From assembly GCF_000620505.1 (NCBI RefSeq), contig NZ_JIBC01000007.1:355632-419631 (forward strand): DNA of 64,000 bases, given 5' to 3'. The notes under the pieces are model-generated. The model saw nothing but the letters and a program-made list of their open reading frames with translations. It had not been told where the DNA came from and did not search any database. Below, piece by piece: positions 15,568-24,089 of this stretch. The position numbers and the translations under genes were made by a program. The stretch is from Sulfitobacter sp. 20_GPM-1509m (GTDB lineage: Bacteria; Pseudomonadota; Alphaproteobacteria; Rhodobacterales; Rhodobacteraceae). Every line of letters starts with the position of its first letter. Position 1 is the stretch's first letter.

Positions 15568-16850
15568 CAGCTGCGGTGACGCTCGAGCCAGCCCGACATG
15601 CGGGTCTCGATGTCGGCGCGCAGATCTTCGTTCTCGATCTCCTGCACGGCTTCGGCAAGAAATGCCAAGGTCAGCAGGTTGGTGGCGGCCTCTTCCGGCA
15701 CACCGCGCGAACGCAGATAAAACAACGCCTCTTCGTCGATCGCGCCCGAGGTCGAACCGTGCGAGCAGGCCACGTCATCGGCATAGATCTCAAGCTCGGG
15801 CTTGGCCAGGAACTGGCTGTCGCCGTCCAGCAGCAGCGACTGGCTGATCTGGTAGCCGTCGGTTTTCTGGGCGCCGGCCTTGACCAGGATCTTGCCCTGG
15901 AACACGCCGGTGGCGCCATTGCGCAGCACCTTTTTGAACACCTGACGGCTTTCGCAGTTCACCGCGTCATGGGTCACGAACACCGTGTCGTCATGGTGGA
16001 AATCACCGTCACCGACACAGGCACCGGCCACATGCGCCACCGCGTCGTCGCCGGTCAGTTCCAGCACACATTCATTGCGGGTCAGCTTGCCATTGGCGGT
16101 CAGGGTGAAGGATTTGAACGTGCTTTCGGTGCCCAGTCGCGCAAACACATGGGTTGCGGCCACGCGCTGGTGATCGCGCCCCTGGGTGCGGACGTGGTGG
16201 AAGGCCGCCGTATCGGCCACGTCCACTTCCATCACCGTGCCCAGACGCGCCGCCGCCGGACCGCTTTCCAGCAGGGTCAGCGATGCGCCCTGCTCCAGCT
16301 TGATCACGTGGTGCAGCATCACGTCGGCATTGTCGCTCGTGCGGTTATAGATCACGTTCACCGGCTTGGACGGGTTGCCCGTCACGCGGATCAGCAAACC
16401 GTCAGTGGCATAGGCCGTGACCAGCGCCGCAAGAGGCCGCGCCACGGGGGTTTGCCCTGCGGTCTCCAACGTACCGTGCAGCGATTGTGCCCAGTGGATG
16501 TCGGCGGAGGTATCCGCCAGACGGCTGATCTCGACCCCTTCAAGCGCCAGATCGTCCGAGGCATCGGCGTCGAACACGCCGTCCACGAACACCGCGCGCA
16601 GGCACGGCTGGCCGTCCATCAACGGCGCTTCGTCGTTGTTCACGACCTCGGCTGTGGCGGCTGTCGCCTGCACCAGCGCATCGGGGCGCGTGAATTTCCA
16701 ATACTCGTCACGACGGCCCGGCATGCCCATGGCCCGAAGGCGCGCCTGCGCATCGGCGCGCGACGCCGCCGACCAACCGGCCTGCGGCAGGGTCAGCGTG
16801 TCGATCCGCGCCTCGGTCTCGGCAGTGTTGATCTGTTTCTTGACCGCCAT
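15567..16850 (-). CDS. sufD: Fe-S cluster assembly scaffold SufD
   Basis: 427 residues. The N-terminal helical part contains the GMPGRRDEYWKFTRPDAL motif (about 42-60) typical of SufD. The C-terminal beta-helix core ends with SHGSTSGAIDEEALFYLRSRG (about 365-385), which carries the conserved cysteine-histidine pair of the SufB-SufD interface. It works with SufB and SufC in the SufBC2D scaffold in the cytoplasm. Stop and start overlap with neighbours by one base. Confidence 0.94.
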   Translation of the reverse strand: MAVKKQINTAETEARIDTLTLPQAGWSAASRADAQARLRAMGMPGRRDEYWKFTRPDALVQATAATAEVVNNDEAPLMDGQPCLRAVFVDGVFDADASDDLALEGVEISRLADTSADIHWAQSLHGTLETAGQTPVARPLAALVTAYATDGLLIRVTGNPSKPVNVIYNRTSDNADVMLHHVIKLEQGASLTLLESGPAAARLGTVMEVDVADTAAFHHVRTQGRDHQRVAATHVFARLGTESTFKSFTLTANGKLTRNECVLELTGDDAVAHVAGACVGDGDFHHDDTVFVTHDAVNCESRQVFKKVLRNGATGVFQGKILVKAGAQKTDGYQISQSLLLDGDSQFLAKPELEIYADDVACSHGSTSGAIDEEALFYLRSRGVPEEAATNLLTLAFLAEAVQEIENEDLRADIETRMSGWLERHRS

Positions 16851-17605
16851 TACACCACCTCGGACAGGATATCTGCGTAGCCGTTGTTCTCGACTTCCAG
16901 TGCCAGCTCGGGGCCGCCTGTTTTAATGATCCGACCGTCGGCCATGATGTGCACCACGTCGGGTTTGATGTGGTCCAGCAGGCGCTGGTAGTGGGTGATC
17001 ACAAGGAACCCGCGCCCTTCGTCACGCAGGGCGTTCACGCCTTCGGACACCAGTTTCATCGCATCCACGTCCAGACCGGAATCCGTTTCGTCCAAGATGC
17101 ACATCTTGGGTTCCAGCATCGCCATCTGCAGGATTTCGTTGCGCTTTTTCTCGCCGCCCGAGAAACCGACGTTGACGGGGCGTTTCAGCATGTCGGCGTC
17201 GATCTTCAGCGTCTTCGCCTTTTCGCGGATCACTTTCAGGAACTCGGCCGCGCTCATTTCCTCTTCGCCGCGTGCCTTGCGCTGTGCGTTCACAGCGGTG
17301 CGCAGGAAGGTCATGTTGCCGACGCCGGGGATTTCGACAGGATACTGGAAGGCCAGGAAAAGACCGGCGGCGGCGCGTTCTTCGGGTTCGATATCCAACA
17401 GGTCAACGTCGCCCAGATGCGCGGTGCCTTCGGTGACTTCGTATCCGGGACGACCCGCCAGAACATAGGACAGCGTGGATTTTCCCGAGCCGTTCGGGCC
17501 CATGATCGCATGAACCTTGCCCGGCTCGACCTCAAGGTTCACACCTTTCAGGATCTGTTTGTCTTCTTCTTCAAGTTGCACGTGCAAGTTATTGATTTTC
17601 AACAT
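16850..17605 (-). CDS. sufC: Fe-S assembly ATPase SufC
   Basis: 251 residues from the ATG at 17605 (MLKINNLHV), preferred over the ATG at 17623 because GAAAGAG precedes it at proper spacing. Walker A is GPNGSGKST (about 35-43), the ABC signature is NVGFSGGEKKRNEILQ (about 145), and Walker B is CILDETDSGLDVDA. SufC is the ABC-type ATPase that drives the SufBCD scaffold; it has no membrane partner. The length is normal. Confidence 0.95.
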   Translation of the reverse strand: MLKINNLHVQLEEEDKQILKGVNLEVEPGKVHAIMGPNGSGKSTLSYVLAGRPGYEVTEGTAHLGDVDLLDIEPEERAAAGLFLAFQYPVEIPGVGNMTFLRTAVNAQRKARGEEEMSAAEFLKVIREKAKTLKIDADMLKRPVNVGFSGGEKKRNEILQMAMLEPKMCILDETDSGLDVDAMKLVSEGVNALRDEGRGFLVITHYQRLLDHIKPDVVHIMADGRIIKTGGPELALEVENNGYADILSEVV

Positions 17606-17632
17606 ATCAGTCTCTTTCTTCATCTCGGGGCG

Positions 17633-18442
17633 TCAGGCTGACGCCATATGCGGTGCGGCACGCAACGGTGCCGGGAATGTGGTTTTCAATGCGGCGCGGG
17701 CGCGGGCGATGCCCTGCGCATAGGCCTGCGGTGGCTGGGCAGAGGCGCGGTCAAAGCCTGCAATATCACCCATGACGACGGGCGCAATCAGGCTGCGGCC
17801 CACGCCGGCGGCATAGTCGTGGTATTTCAGATGGCCCTGCCCTGTGGGCGCGACCCAGGTGTTCGGCACGCCGTAGGCATCGGCCACGATCAACCCGTGC
17901 AGCGACGAGGCAAAGACATGCGCGCAAGAGGCAATCTGGCGGCACACGTCGCTGGCATCGCCACGCGGGTCGATCAGGAGATAGCGCGGATCATCGGACA
18001 GCAGCCCTGCCAGGGCCGCATCATCCACCAACGTGTGATGTGGCACGATCCCGATGCGGTCGCTGCGTTCGGGCACATCTGTGATCACTTCGGAAATCAG
18101 CAGACCGGGATCGCCAAAGCTGTCGGTCTCTATCTGCAACAGCGCGGCCGAGATCGGCCCGCGCACCGCAGCAATCTGCACATGCGGCAGGAAATCGCGG
18201 TTCACCGGCGCCAGCATACCGCTGCCCCAGATCCACGGCTTCACGCCGTCTGCCCGCGCCTCCTGATGCGCGCGGCGTGCCACCTGGATGATCGAGCCGA
18301 TGGCAAACAGATCCGCCTTGCCCGCAGCCACATGGGTCACGGGGCGGCCCGACACATGGGCCACCACCATGGCGGAAATCGCGTCACCGAAGTTCGGCAC
18401 CGCCTTCCACCAATGCAAAGCTATGGGCTCGTCCGCAGCCAT
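17633..18442 (-). CDS. Polysaccharide pyruvyl transferase-like protein inside the suf operon
   Basis: 269 residues. The start WWKAVPNFGDAISAMVV (about 11-27) with the NxGD motif, the later SIIQ and VRGP elements, and ASSLHGLIVADAYGVP (about 193-208) are the landmarks of the polysaccharide pyruvyl transferase superfamily. Members add pyruvate ketals to exopolysaccharide or related glycans. It lies three bases after sufB and about 27 bases before sufC, so it is cotranscribed with Fe-S genes; no cysteine pattern suggests it binds a cluster. A surface-glycan job controlled with iron status is conceivable but unproven. Confidence 0.72.
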   Translation of the reverse strand: MAADEPIALHWWKAVPNFGDAISAMVVAHVSGRPVTHVAAGKADLFAIGSIIQVARRAHQEARADGVKPWIWGSGMLAPVNRDFLPHVQIAAVRGPISAALLQIETDSFGDPGLLISEVITDVPERSDRIGIVPHHTLVDDAALAGLLSDDPRYLLIDPRGDASDVCRQIASCAHVFASSLHGLIVADAYGVPNTWVAPTGQGHLKYHDYAAGVGRSLIAPVVMGDIAGFDRASAQPPQAYAQGIARARAALKTTFPAPLRAAPHMASA

Positions 18443-18445
18443 GGA

Positions 18446-19972
18446 TCAGCCCACCGACCCTTCCAGCGAAATCGCGACAAGTGCCTGGGCTTCCATCGCA
18501 AATTCCATCGGCAGCGCCTGCAACACGTCCTTGCAGAACCCGTTGACGACCAGCGCCACGGCCTCTTCCTCGTCCATGCCACGCGACCGGCAATAGAACA
18601 GCTGATCGTCGTCCACCTTGGAGGTTGTCGCCTCGTGCTCGACGCGGCTCGAGTTGTTCTTGACCTCGATGTAGGGCACCGTGTGCGCCCCGCATTTGTC
18701 ACCGATCAACAGGCTGTCGCACTGGGTATAGTTGCGCGATTCCTTGGCCTTGGGGTGCATCGACACAAGCCCGCGATAGGTGTTCTGCGCCTTGCCCGCC
18801 GAAATCCCCTTGGAGACGATCCGCGACTTGGTGCGTTTGCCCAGATGGACCATCTTTGTGCCGGTGTCGGCCTGCTGCATGTTGTTGGCAATGGCGATGG
18901 AATAGAACTCGCCCTGTGAATCGTCGCCGCGCAGGATGCACGACGGGTATTTCCACGTCACGGCGGACCCGGTTTCGACCTGCGTCCACATCACCTTGGC
19001 CCGGTCGCCCCGGCAATCGGCGCGTTTGGTCACAAAGTTATAGATGCCGCCCTTGCCGTTCTCGTCACCGGGATACCAGTTCTGAACGGTCGAATATTTC
19101 ACTTCGGCGTCTTCTTCGATGATGATCTCGACCACAGCGGCGTGCAATTGCGCGATGTCGCGCGCGGGTGCGGTGCACCCTTCCAGATAGGACACATAGC
19201 TGCCCTTGTCGGCGATGATCAGCGTGCGCTCAAACTGACCGGTGTTTTCCGCGTTGATGCGGAAATAGGTCGACAGCTCCATCGGGCAGCGCACGCCGGG
19301 CGGCACATAAACGAACGAGCCGTCCGAGAATACGGCCGAATTCAGCGTCGCATAAAAGTTGTCCGACACCGGCACGACCGAACCGAGGTATTTCTTCACC
19401 AGATCGGGATATTCGCGGATCGCCTCAGAGATCGAGCAAAAGATCACACCGGCCTTTTTCAATTCGGCCTGAAAGGTCGTGCCGACGGATACGGAATCGA
19501 ACACAGCATCCACAGCGACCTTGCGCCCTTCGGCAGGTGCGTTTTCCGCGCCTTCGACACCGGCCAGGATCATCTGTTCTTTCAACGGGATGCCCAGCTT
19601 GGCATAGGTTTCCAGCAGCTTGGGGTCGACCTCGTCCAGCGACTTGGGCTTCACGGCCATGCTTTTGGGGCGGGCATAGTAATACTGGTCCTGAAAGTCG
19701 ATTTCAGGATAATCGACCATCGCCCAGTCGGGCTCTTCCTTGGTCAGCCAGCGCGCATAGGCTTCCAGCCGCCATTCGGTCATCCAAGCCGGTTCTTCGT
19801 TCTTCTCGGAAATCAGCTTTACGATGTCCGGTGTCAGCCCCTTGGGCGCATAGTCCATCTCGATGTCGGTGTTCCAGCCGTGCTTGTAGGCACCGCCCAC
19901 CTCGCGGACCGCGTCAACGGTCTCCTGGTCGACACCCTCTTTAACGCCGTCATTTTCCAATACTTTGTCCAA
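18446..19972 (-). CDS. sufB: Fe-S cluster assembly scaffold SufB
   Basis: 508 residues. SufB hallmarks are [20 protein letters not shown] (about 46-65), the [20 protein letters not shown] region (about 195-215), the [18 protein letters not shown] stretch and the C-terminal [20 protein letters not shown] with conserved glutamate and histidine. It carries the nascent cluster in the SufBC2D complex. It follows the NifS-like gene after about 30 bases. Sequence is complete with no disruption. Confidence 0.95.
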   Translation of the reverse strand: MDKVLENDGVKEGVDQETVDAVREVGGAYKHGWNTDIEMDYAPKGLTPDIVKLISEKNEEPAWMTEWRLEAYARWLTKEEPDWAMVDYPEIDFQDQYYYARPKSMAVKPKSLDEVDPKLLETYAKLGIPLKEQMILAGVEGAENAPAEGRKVAVDAVFDSVSVGTTFQAELKKAGVIFCSISEAIREYPDLVKKYLGSVVPVSDNFYATLNSAVFSDGSFVYVPPGVRCPMELSTYFRINAENTGQFERTLIIADKGSYVSYLEGCTAPARDIAQLHAAVVEIIIEEDAEVKYSTVQNWYPGDENGKGGIYNFVTKRADCRGDRAKVMWTQVETGSAVTWKYPSCILRGDDSQGEFYSIAIANNMQQADTGTKMVHLGKRTKSRIVSKGISAGKAQNTYRGLVSMHPKAKESRNYTQCDSLLIGDKCGAHTVPYIEVKNNSSRVEHEATTSKVDDDQLFYCRSRGMDEEEAVALVVNGFCKDVLQALPMEFAMEAQALVAISLEGSVG

Positions 19973-20003
19973 ACCAGACTTCCTTCTATTAAGGCGCCAC
20001 GCA

Positions 20004-21071
20004 TCAAGCGGCGCGCGCCTCGTGTTTTCTCAGCTTGCCGGTCCATGCATCAATGAACCGCAGCACATCATCCTCTGTCGTCTCCAGCCCCAGCGACACG
20101 CGCAGCGCACTGGCAGCATCGGCGGGCACAAATCCCATCGCGGTCAGCACCCGGCTGGCGCGCACCTTGCCGCTGGAACAGGCAGACCCTGCCGAAACCG
20201 CAAACCCTGCAAGGTCCATCTGCATCACTTGCGTCTCGCCCTTCCATCCGGGGGTGACGAAACAGCTGGTGTTGGGCAGCCTGTGGGGCACAGACAGCGA
20301 TTCTGCGCCGCCCATATCTTTCCCGACAAAAATAGTCTTCTTTGACGCAGCCTCAAGCCCGTTTTCTAGAATATTTCTAAGTTCTGCAACCCGGTCCCAG
20401 CGACCCTCCGCCACATCGCGCACAGCCGCCTTTGCCGCGGCGGCAAAACCCACCATTCCAATGATGTTTTCAGTGCCCGAGCGTCGGCCCATTTCCTGCC
20501 CGCCACCCTTGATCTGCGCAGGCACTTCCTGCCCCCGCCACAGGACCAGCGCGCCAATGCCCTTTGGCCCGCCCAGCTTGTGCGCCGACACCAATGCCAT
20601 GCGTGCGCCGGACGCCATGAAGTCCAGCGGCATCTTGCCAAAGACCTGTGTCATGTCGCACACGGCAATCCCCGCAGGCACATTCTGGATCACACCGGTT
20701 TCGGAATTTGCCAGTTGCAACACCGACGCGCCCGCATCTTCGACCGTCACGCGCCCTTGCGCATCCACCGCCAGCGCATCGCGCACCCAGGCACCGACCG
20801 CATCATGCTCTACCGCAGCACCGGCCAGATCACGCCCCGCACAGGCCAGCCCCGCCGCCTCTGTCGCGCCCGAGGTAAACACGATATCGGCCTCTGCCGC
20901 TCCCAGCGCCTCGGCCACATCCGCCCGTGCCCGCTCCATCAGCGACTTGGCCGCGCGCCCTTCGGCGTGGACGCTGGAGGGATTGCCCACCACATCCATC
21001 GCCGCGATCATCGCCGCGCGCGCCTCGGCCCGCAAAGGGCTGGTTGCATTGTGATCCAGATAGATCCGCAT
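20004..21071 (-). CDS. NifS/IscS-type cysteine desulfurase
   Basis: 355 residues; ATG at 21071 is chosen over the adjacent ATG at 21074 because family members begin [12 protein letters not shown]. Visible are the DHNATSP start, the PLP lysine in [14 protein letters not shown] (about 185), and the active loop [11 protein letters not shown] (about 303). It is a second desulfurase beside SufS; group I enzymes of this type have the long flexible catalytic loop seen here. Second gene of the iscR-suf operon, separated from iscR by a hairpin-bearing spacer. Shorter than E. coli IscS (404). Confidence 0.88.
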   Translation of the reverse strand: MRIYLDHNATSPLRAEARAAMIAAMDVVGNPSSVHAEGRAAKSLMERARADVAEALGAAEADIVFTSGATEAAGLACAGRDLAGAAVEHDAVGAWVRDALAVDAQGRVTVEDAGASVLQLANSETGVIQNVPAGIAVCDMTQVFGKMPLDFMASGARMALVSAHKLGGPKGIGALVLWRGQEVPAQIKGGGQEMGRRSGTENIIGMVGFAAAAKAAVRDVAEGRWDRVAELRNILENGLEAASKKTIFVGKDMGGAESLSVPHRLPNTSCFVTPGWKGETQVMQMDLAGFAVSAGSACSSGKVRASRVLTAMGFVPADAASALRVSLGLETTEDDVLRFIDAWTGKLRKHEARAA

Positions 21072-21095
21072 CATACTTTCTCTGGTTCAATAAAT

Positions 21096-21114
21096 CCCGT
21101 GGGACTTCCACGGG
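21096..21114 (-). promoter_or_regulatory. Hairpin between iscR and the desulfurase gene
   Basis: Perfect 7-bp stem CCCGTGG / CCACGGG with a 5-base loop in the spacer between the iscR stop (21145) and the desulfurase start (21071). A GGGG..CCCC dyad (21118-21132) precedes it. In the leftward transcript it is followed by ATTTATT, so it might cause partial termination or mark an RNA-processing site separating iscR from suf levels. Confidence 0.4.
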
Positions 21115-21144
21115 AACGGGGGCCGCGCCCCCATAACTTCGACC

Positions 21145-21603
21145 TTATTCGTCCACCAGCGCAAACAGGTTCGGCACCGCCGGACAGGGTGCCAGTTCGT
21201 TGTCGATCACATCCGACAGCCGCGTCTGATGAAGGAACACGTAGACATGGGCGCTCAACCCCTCCCACAGGCGGTTGTTCAGCGACTGCGCGCGACTGCC
21301 TGATGTGCCACCCGATGCCCCTGCCCCCTTGTGCATGGCGTCGACCTTTTCATCGACCGCTTCCAGCACATCGACGATGCGGATTTCGGACGCGGGCCGC
21401 GCCAACCGATAGCCGCCCCCCGGACCGCGCACCGACGTCACCAGCTTGGCGCGGCGCAGTTTGACAAAAAGCTGTTCCAGATAGGGCAGCGACACCGACT
21501 GGCGCGTCGCAATATCTCCAAGGCTGACCAAAGTCCCCTCAGGCTGCAACGCGATGTCGGACAGCGCCACCATCGCGTAGCGTCCTTTTGTCGACAGCTT
21601 CAT
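21145..21603 (-). CDS. iscR: Rrf2-family iron-sulfur regulator (IscR-like)
   Basis: 152 residues from the ATG at 21603, preceded by GGAG; MKLSTKGRYAMVALSDIAL is the standard Rrf2 start. The winged-helix part with SLPYLEQLFVKLRRAKLV and RGPGGGYRLAR (about 38-70) is intact. The segment where enterobacterial IscR has three cysteine ligands (about 88-105) has none; the only cysteine is near residue 140 in LAPCPAV. Single-cysteine IscR proteins have been reported from Rhodobacter, so the cluster may be held differently. As first gene of the suf operon it probably autoregulates with the ICE box upstream. Confidence 0.9.
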   Translation of the reverse strand: MKLSTKGRYAMVALSDIALQPEGTLVSLGDIATRQSVSLPYLEQLFVKLRRAKLVTSVRGPGGGYRLARPASEIRIVDVLEAVDEKVDAMHKGAGASGGTSGSRAQSLNNRLWEGLSAHVYVFLHQTRLSDVIDNELAPCPAVPNLFALVDE

Positions 21604-21709
21604 TCTTCGTCTCCTCAAAGTCCGCTGAACGCAGTGACAGATTGACCTCTGCGCGCCAAGAGCCTACATCCATTTGAACCGCAAGGGACAGACCTGTCCG
21701 TTGCTTCAT

Positions 21710-21724
21710 TTAGAACCGTTCTAA
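21710..21724. promoter_or_regulatory. Candidate Irr/ICE-type iron box upstream of iscR-suf
   Basis: TTAGAAC-C-GTTCTAA is a perfect 7+1+7 palindrome, 107 bases upstream of the iscR start in the divergent promoter region. It matches my recollection of the iron control element bound by Irr in alphaproteobacteria (TTTAGAA...TTCTAA). Iron control of iscR-suf by Irr is known in Rhodobacterales. Assignment to Irr rather than another regulator is inference. Confidence 0.55.
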
Positions 21725-21778
21725 GGTAGCTGAGCGATTTCGTCAAGAAATCCGGTCCTTGAAACGCCAAATCACAGG

Positions 21779-22438
21779 ATGCCCATGCCCGAGGTCATTT
21801 TTCCCGGACCCGAAGGCCGCCTCGAAGGCCGCTATCACCCCCAAAAAGAACGTGACGCCCCGATTGCAATCGTTCTGCATCCCCACCCCCAGTTCGGCGG
21901 CACGATGAATCACAAGGTGGTTCACCGTATGCACTATGCGTTCTACAACATGGGTTTCACCGTTCTGCGGTTCAACTTCCGTGGCGTGGGCCGCAGCCAG
22001 GGTGAATACGATCAGGGCATTGGCGAATTGTCGGATGCAGCCTCGGCGCTCGATTACCTGCAGTCGATGAACAACAACTCGAAACATTGCTGGGTCGCGG
22101 GATTTTCCTTCGGCGCGTGGATCGGGATGCAGCTGCTGATGCGCCGCCCCGAGATCACCGGCTTTATCTCGGTGTCGCCGCCTGCGAACATGTACGACTT
22201 TTCGTTCCTGGCGCCCTGCCCGGCATCGGGTCTGGTGATCAACGGCACCGCCGACCGCGTGGCCCCGCCCGCCGACACAACGGCGCTGGTGAACAAGCTG
22301 CACGAGCAAAAGGGCATCACCATCACCCACACCGAGGTCGAAGGCGCCGGTCACTTCTTTGAAGAGCCGCACCTTGACACCCTGATCGGCGCCACAACCG
22401 ACTATGTGAAACGGCGCCTGACGGAAAACAGCCGCTGA
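21779..22438 (+). CDS. Alpha/beta hydrolase (COG2945-like)
   Basis: 219 residues. The nucleophile elbow is GFSFGA (serine near 108), an early HPHPQFGGTMNHK motif (about 38-50) is typical of COG2945 hydrolases, and the acid and histidine are seen in NGTADRV (about 156) and GAGHFF (about 189). No signal peptide, so cytoplasmic. It is divergent from iscR and overlaps the next small gene by TGATG. The substrate is unknown. Confidence 0.82.
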   Translation: MPMPEVIFPGPEGRLEGRYHPQKERDAPIAIVLHPHPQFGGTMNHKVVHRMHYAFYNMGFTVLRFNFRGVGRSQGEYDQGIGELSDAASALDYLQSMNNNSKHCWVAGFSFGAWIGMQLLMRRPEITGFISVSPPANMYDFSFLAPCPASGLVINGTADRVAPPADTTALVNKLHEQKGITITHTEVEGAGHFFEEPHLDTLIGATTDYVKRRLTENSR

Positions 22439-22674
22439 TGACGGATCCTTCGGTTCAGGAAATGGCCAACAAGCTGGCCGAAGAATGCATCGCCGTTCAA
22501 CGCAAGATCGGCGATGACCGGCTGTTCATGAAGCTGGGCGAGGTTCTGGGCGCATCGTCGCAAACGCTGGAAGAGGCGTTTCTGACGGCGGTGCGCACCC
22601 GGCTGGCCGAACAACAGGGCCGCGCGTTTCTGGTGAACAAGCTGAAAGAGTTCCAATCCAAAACCGACGTCTGA
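22438..22674 (+). CDS. Conserved small protein of unknown function
   Basis: 78 residues, predicted mostly helical and soluble. It starts within the hydrolase stop (TGATG) and is followed after 11 bases by an HD-domain gene, so it is part of a three-gene operon. Normal GC3-rich codon use supports it as real. I recognise no domain or catalytic motif. Confidence 0.75.
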   Translation: MTDPSVQEMANKLAEECIAVQRKIGDDRLFMKLGEVLGASSQTLEEAFLTAVRTRLAEQQGRAFLVNKLKEFQSKTDV

Positions 22675-22685
22675 GGCCCCGAGCG

Positions 22686-23303
22686 ATGACCCAACCCGCC
22701 CCCCTGATGGATCTGAGCGCAGAGCAAAAGGACCGTCTGGACAAGCAGATGGAATTCCTGCGCGAGGTCGACAAGCTCAAGGGTGTCCTGCGTGCCTCAC
22801 GGCTGCTGGACAATTCGCGGTTCGAGAATTCTGCCGAGCATTCATGGCACATCATGCTCTATGCCGCCGTTCTGAGCGAACATGCAGGGCCGGATGTGGA
22901 CCTGTCCCGCGTTCTGCGGATGTTGCTGATCCATGACATCGTCGAGATCGACGCAGGCGATGCGCCCATCCACGGGAATGTGGATCACGCGGCGATGGCG
23001 CTGAAAGAAGCGGCCGCCGCCGACCGGCTGTTCAACCTGCTGCCCGCCGACCAGGCCCGCAATTTCCGCGCGCTGTGGGACGAATTCGAAGCCGCAGAAA
23101 GCCCAGACGCCAAATTCGCCAAGGCCATCGATCGCACCCAACCGCCTATCGGCAACCTGTACAGCGGTGGCGGGTCGTGGAACACATACCATGTGACGAT
23201 GGACCAGCTGGACACACGTGTCGGCACCCCAATCAATCGCGGCGCGCCGGTGCTGTGGGCATGGTTGCGCCCGCTGCTGGCCGGATATTTCGCAAAACGC
23301 TGA
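22686..23303 (+). CDS. HD-domain hydrolase (YfbR-like)
   Basis: 205 residues. HD metal ligands are readable: RFENSAEHSWHIML (first histidine near 38-42), then LLIHDIVEIDAGD (HD near 78-79) and the downstream aspartate in the KAIDRTQP segment (about 146). This is the YfbR/HDDC2-like class that hydrolyses nucleoside monophosphates or related phosphates. The exact substrate is unknown. Third gene of the small operon. Confidence 0.8.
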   Translation: MTQPAPLMDLSAEQKDRLDKQMEFLREVDKLKGVLRASRLLDNSRFENSAEHSWHIMLYAAVLSEHAGPDVDLSRVLRMLLIHDIVEIDAGDAPIHGNVDHAAMALKEAAAADRLFNLLPADQARNFRALWDEFEAAESPDAKFAKAIDRTQPPIGNLYSGGGSWNTYHVTMDQLDTRVGTPINRGAPVLWAWLRPLLAGYFAKR

Positions 23304-23408
23304 TTTTCTTTCCGAACCTCTGAAACTTCTGTCTCCCTCCCACGTGACTGCTTGCAAGTGGCACGGAACGAATCCGGCTGCGCATGAACCAACATGAGGA
23401 CTATGAAG

Positions 23409-23822
23409 ATGAAAACCGCATTGATCGCACTTGCCCTTTCCGTCTCTGCCACCGGCGTGTTTGCCGCTGCACACGCGATGGCGCCCTCTGTCGAAGCCGC
23501 TGACCAATCCGTCGAAAACGGTGTTGTTGCAGCCGACAAAGTCGTCGCCGGCGAAAACGGCTGGATGGTGGTGCACCGCACCGACGCCGACATGAAGCCC
23601 GGCCCTGTCGTCGGCTATGCGCCGCTGCGCAAGGGTGACAACATGGACGTCGCCGCGATCCTTCAGGAAGAAGTGAAGCCCGGCGATATGCTGATGCTGA
23701 TGGTCCACGGTGAAACCGGCGGCATGAAAACCGGCGTGTTCGAATACACGCTGGGTGCCAAGGAAGACGGCCCCATCAAGATCGACGACAAGCTGGTAAT
23801 GCAGGTCATCACGGCCAAGTAA
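23409..23822 (+). CDS. Secreted DUF7282-like protein
   Basis: 137 residues from the ATG at 23409, chosen for the TGAGGA ribosome-binding site eight bases upstream. A clear signal peptide (KTALIALALSVSATGVFAAA) ends near residue 20. The mature part has VVADKVVAGENGWMVVHRTD-like segments and a later VKPGDMLMLMVHGETG, a pattern I associate with DUF7282 beta-sandwich proteins of the periplasm. It has its own intergenic region on both sides. Function is unknown. Confidence 0.7.
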   Translation: MKTALIALALSVSATGVFAAAHAMAPSVEAADQSVENGVVAADKVVAGENGWMVVHRTDADMKPGPVVGYAPLRKGDNMDVAAILQEEVKPGDMLMLMVHGETGGMKTGVFEYTLGAKEDGPIKIDDKLVMQVITAK

Positions 23823-24002
23823 GCCCTCAAGGAATGCCAAGGCGCGGTTCATCCGCGCCAATCCGGCAGGTCAAACGCCGCTGTCCCCCCATGACGGCGG
23901 CGTTTTTCCGTTTTCAGCCCTGCAAACTGCCTGCATGGACAGCACCTGCGCATCGCGCGCGTGCATCCGCTGAAGCTGTCTGCAAACAGGTGCGACAAAT
24001 CG

Positions 24003-24018
24003 GTATACATTTGTATAC
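24003..24018. promoter_or_regulatory. GTATAC-N4-GTATAC dyad upstream of icd
   Basis: Two GTATAC palindromes separated by ATTT form a symmetrical site 72 bases before the icd start. TTGTATACA half-sites resemble GntR-family operators. It could also overlap the core promoter, since the region is locally AT-rich. Confidence 0.3.
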
Positions 24019-24089
24019 ACTCTTTCCGAACGTCCCCTTGTGCGCTAGATCAATGCCAACCCCAAACATCCTTTGAAAAGGAAATGCGC

